DNA from: Mucilaginibacter sp.
Lineage (GTDB): Bacteria; Bacteroidota; Bacteroidia; Sphingobacteriales; Sphingobacteriaceae
Length of the DNA: 8,836 nucleotides
Reading direction: 5' to 3'
NCBI GenBank assembly: GCA_025934475.1
Contig: JAICXZ010000078.1
Location: forward strand, 1 to 8,836
Shown here: positions 7,398-8,836 of the stretch, in pieces
Position numbering within the stretch: position 1 is the first letter of the stretch
How the letters are laid out: every line of letters begins with the position of its first letter
Notes under the pieces: generated by a model
The model's database searches: none
What the model saw: only the letters and a program-made list of their open reading frames with translations
Told to the model about the DNA's origin: nothing
Translations under genes and position numbers: made by a program

Positions 7398-8836
7398 AAC
7401 TCAAGAATGCCAATTGCAGGTTTCAGGACGTTAGTCGACAGGGGCTTCCCATCAAAGCGAAACCAGTTGAAATCAACATAACCGCCTTGGCCCGGGGATA
7501 ATGTATTGAAATTGAACAAAGCAAATCTATTGGCTGTCCAGTCCAGCCCAAGTTCCATTTTTAATTGATTACCGATCGGATGATAATTTTTGCCATCGGT
7601 ACTATAATAGAACTTCACTGTGAAATTAGCTTCGGCCACACTCGCTTTAAACCAAATGCTCTTTCCTCTAAAGGGTAGCACTTGGACAGTCGTATCATTA
7701 TTGACCATTACGATTAAACGACGACCCTGTTTTTGTTGTATCGATACATAAGCATAAGGGCGCTGAAAAATGCCAAAACCTGCTATATCGCCGTCTTTCA
7801 TTCCCTCGGTGTTCATTTCGACCGAGCCGGTCGAATATGGCCCCTGAACACGTTGAGTGAGCGTGTTGCGGGCTAGCGTCAATGTTTTTGCTGGAACTGC
7901 TTTAAGTCTAAGGAAGCCCGGATGATTGCTGAGCGACCATTTTTTGGGATCCGGGTTATGATTCCATTGCCATTGAAGGCCAAGCTGCTGAGAATTGAAT
8001 TCGTCGGAAGTAGCCGGGATAATAATGGGGTAATTGCCGCCCACATTCGGCTTGGTCCAGGTATCGACACCTTTTCCGGAGTGTCCCGGCATGGGCCAAC
8101 CATCTGTCCAGGTAACAGGCTCCAGGTTAGGCACCCTGCCGATAGGGCCGCGGTCTTGCATAATGATAAACCACCAGGAGCCATCTTTCAACTGAACCAT
8201 ACCGCCCTGGTGCAGGCCGTTGCCCGGATAAGAATGATCATCATTAATAACCACTTTGGATTCGTATGGCCCGTAAATATTATCTGCTCGCAAGCAAACC
8301 TGTCGGCCTTTTGTTCCCCCCGTTGACGAGAGTATATAATATTCGCCGTTTATTTTATACAAGTGCGATCCCTCCAGGTAAGGATATTGTGGATTGTCGT
8401 AGATTTTCCTGGCAGGTGTTTTAACAGACTTTGCGTCGACGTTAAGCTCAGTTATGTATAGTGTTTGTTGTCCATGGGCAACATACACATGGCCGTCATC
8501 GTCAAACAATAAACCCGGATCATAAAGGTATTCGGGGAATATTGTTCGCGTCCATGGTCCGCTGATGTCTTTGGCTGTGCACATAGAAAAGTGTCCCTTT
8601 TCTTTATCCCATTGTGGCGTACAAAATCCAACATAAAACAGGCCGTTGTGATACCTGATAGTTGATGCCCAGGAACCCCGGAGGTACATATCGCCGCCCT
8701 GCAGGTTATAACGCGGGTCCTCATCAAAGTGTTGAACAGCGTACCCTGCCATTTCCCAGTTAACCAAATCCTTCGATTTGGCGATCGGGCATCCGGGCAC
8801 GTAATGCATGCTGGTAGATACCAGGTAAAACTCACC
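7394..8836 (-). CDS. GH43 family glycosidase with C-terminal concanavalin-like domain, 5'-truncated
   Basis: The frame is open on the minus strand from the right edge to the stop at 7394-7396, giving 480 visible residues. The apparent ATG at 8807-8809 is internal, since GEFYLVSTS before it continues the normal family N-terminus. The first 250 or so residues form a five-bladed propeller typical of beta-xylosidases and alpha-L-arabinofuranosidases. Counting from the first visible codon, D106 in YDPGLLFDDDG is the expected pKa-modulating Asp and E155 in LEGSHLYKING the general acid. The catalytic-base Asp, normally in an N-terminal DPS-type motif, lies beyond the window together with any signal peptide. 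PVTWTDGWPMPG leads to a GH43 C2-type beta-sandwich (about 277-465, starting DEFNSQQLGLQWQW and ending GYVDFNWFRFDG). Substrate could be arabinose-, xylose- or galactose-linked; the sequence alone does not decide. It is oriented against the other five genes, so it needs its own promoter to the right. Confidence 0.9.
   Translation of the reverse strand, partial: GEFYLVSTSMHYVPGCPIAKSKDLVNWEMAGYAVQHFDEDPRYNLQGGDMYLRGSWASTIRYHNGLFYVGFCTPQWDKEKGHFSMCTAKDISGPWTRTIFPEYLYDPGLLFDDDGHVYVAHGQQTLYITELNVDAKSVKTPARKIYDNPQYPYLEGSHLYKINGEYYILSSTGGTKGRQVCLRADNIYGPYESKVVINDDHSYPGNGLHQGGMVQLKDGSWWFIIMQDRGPIGRVPNLEPVTWTDGWPMPGHSGKGVDTWTKPNVGGNYPIIIPATSDEFNSQQLGLQWQWNHNPDPKKWSLSNHPGFLRLKAVPAKTLTLARNTLTQRVQGPYSTGSVEMNTEGMKDGDIAGFGIFQRPYAYVSIQQKQGRRLIVMVNNDTTVQVLPFRGKSIWFKASVAEANFTVKFYYSTDGKNYHPIGNQLKMELGLDWTANRFALFNFNTLSPGQGGYVDFNWFRFDGKPLSTNVLKPAIGILEF

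Noticed and set aside
7922..8326. 134-codon plus-strand open frame inside the GH43 gene.
   Set aside because: It lies wholly antisense to a clearly conserved GH43 sequence and has no recognisable protein features.

Overview
The window reads as part of a polysaccharide-utilisation-type locus from a Bacteroidota bacterium, most likely a soil- or plant-associated lineage such as the Sphingobacteriaceae. That taxonomic reading is inference. It rests on several secreted glycoside hydrolases packed together, AT-rich starts without clear Shine-Dalgarno sequences, signal peptides ending in -AQ or -GQ, and the specific enzyme families. No SusC/SusD pair, sensor or transcription factor lies inside the window, so this is an enzyme block whose transport and control genes must lie outside it, if they exist.

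Layout. Five genes run on the plus strand. (1) 1-903 is the 3' part of a secreted-type glycosidase with a TIM barrel plus beta-sandwich tail, whose 5' end is cut by the window edge. (2) 943-3510 is a complete GH2 beta-galactosidase-type enzyme with both catalytic glutamates. (3) 3579-4205 is a short secreted protein that looks like a GH20 beta-hexosaminidase with its whole catalytic barrel deleted in frame. (4) 4198-6012 is a GH110 alpha-1,3-galactosidase, starting at GTG and overlapping gene 3 by 8 bases. (5) 6069-7397 is a GH29 alpha-L-fucosidase. One gene is on the minus strand: (6) 7394-8836, a GH43 enzyme with a C-terminal concanavalin-like domain, truncated at its 5' end by the right edge. 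Genes 5 and 6 converge and their stop codons overlap within TTAA.

The window is almost entirely coding. The plus-strand gaps are 39, 68 and 56 bases, plus one overlap, which fits a single operon. There is no stretch above 300 bases without a gene, and I saw no RNA gene, mobile element, CRISPR array or long repeat.

Working together. GH110 (terminal alpha-1,3-galactose), GH29 (alpha-fucose), GH2 (beta-galactose) and GH20 (beta-N-acetylhexosamine) are the exo-enzymes needed to take apart a blood-group-B or alpha-Gal type glycan, or a chemically similar galactose- and fucose-containing glycan from plants, algae or microbes. The hexosaminidase step appears to have been lost here by internal deletion. 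The GH43 gene on the other strand suggests an arabinose-, xylose- or galactose-containing substrate, and may belong to a separate transcript.
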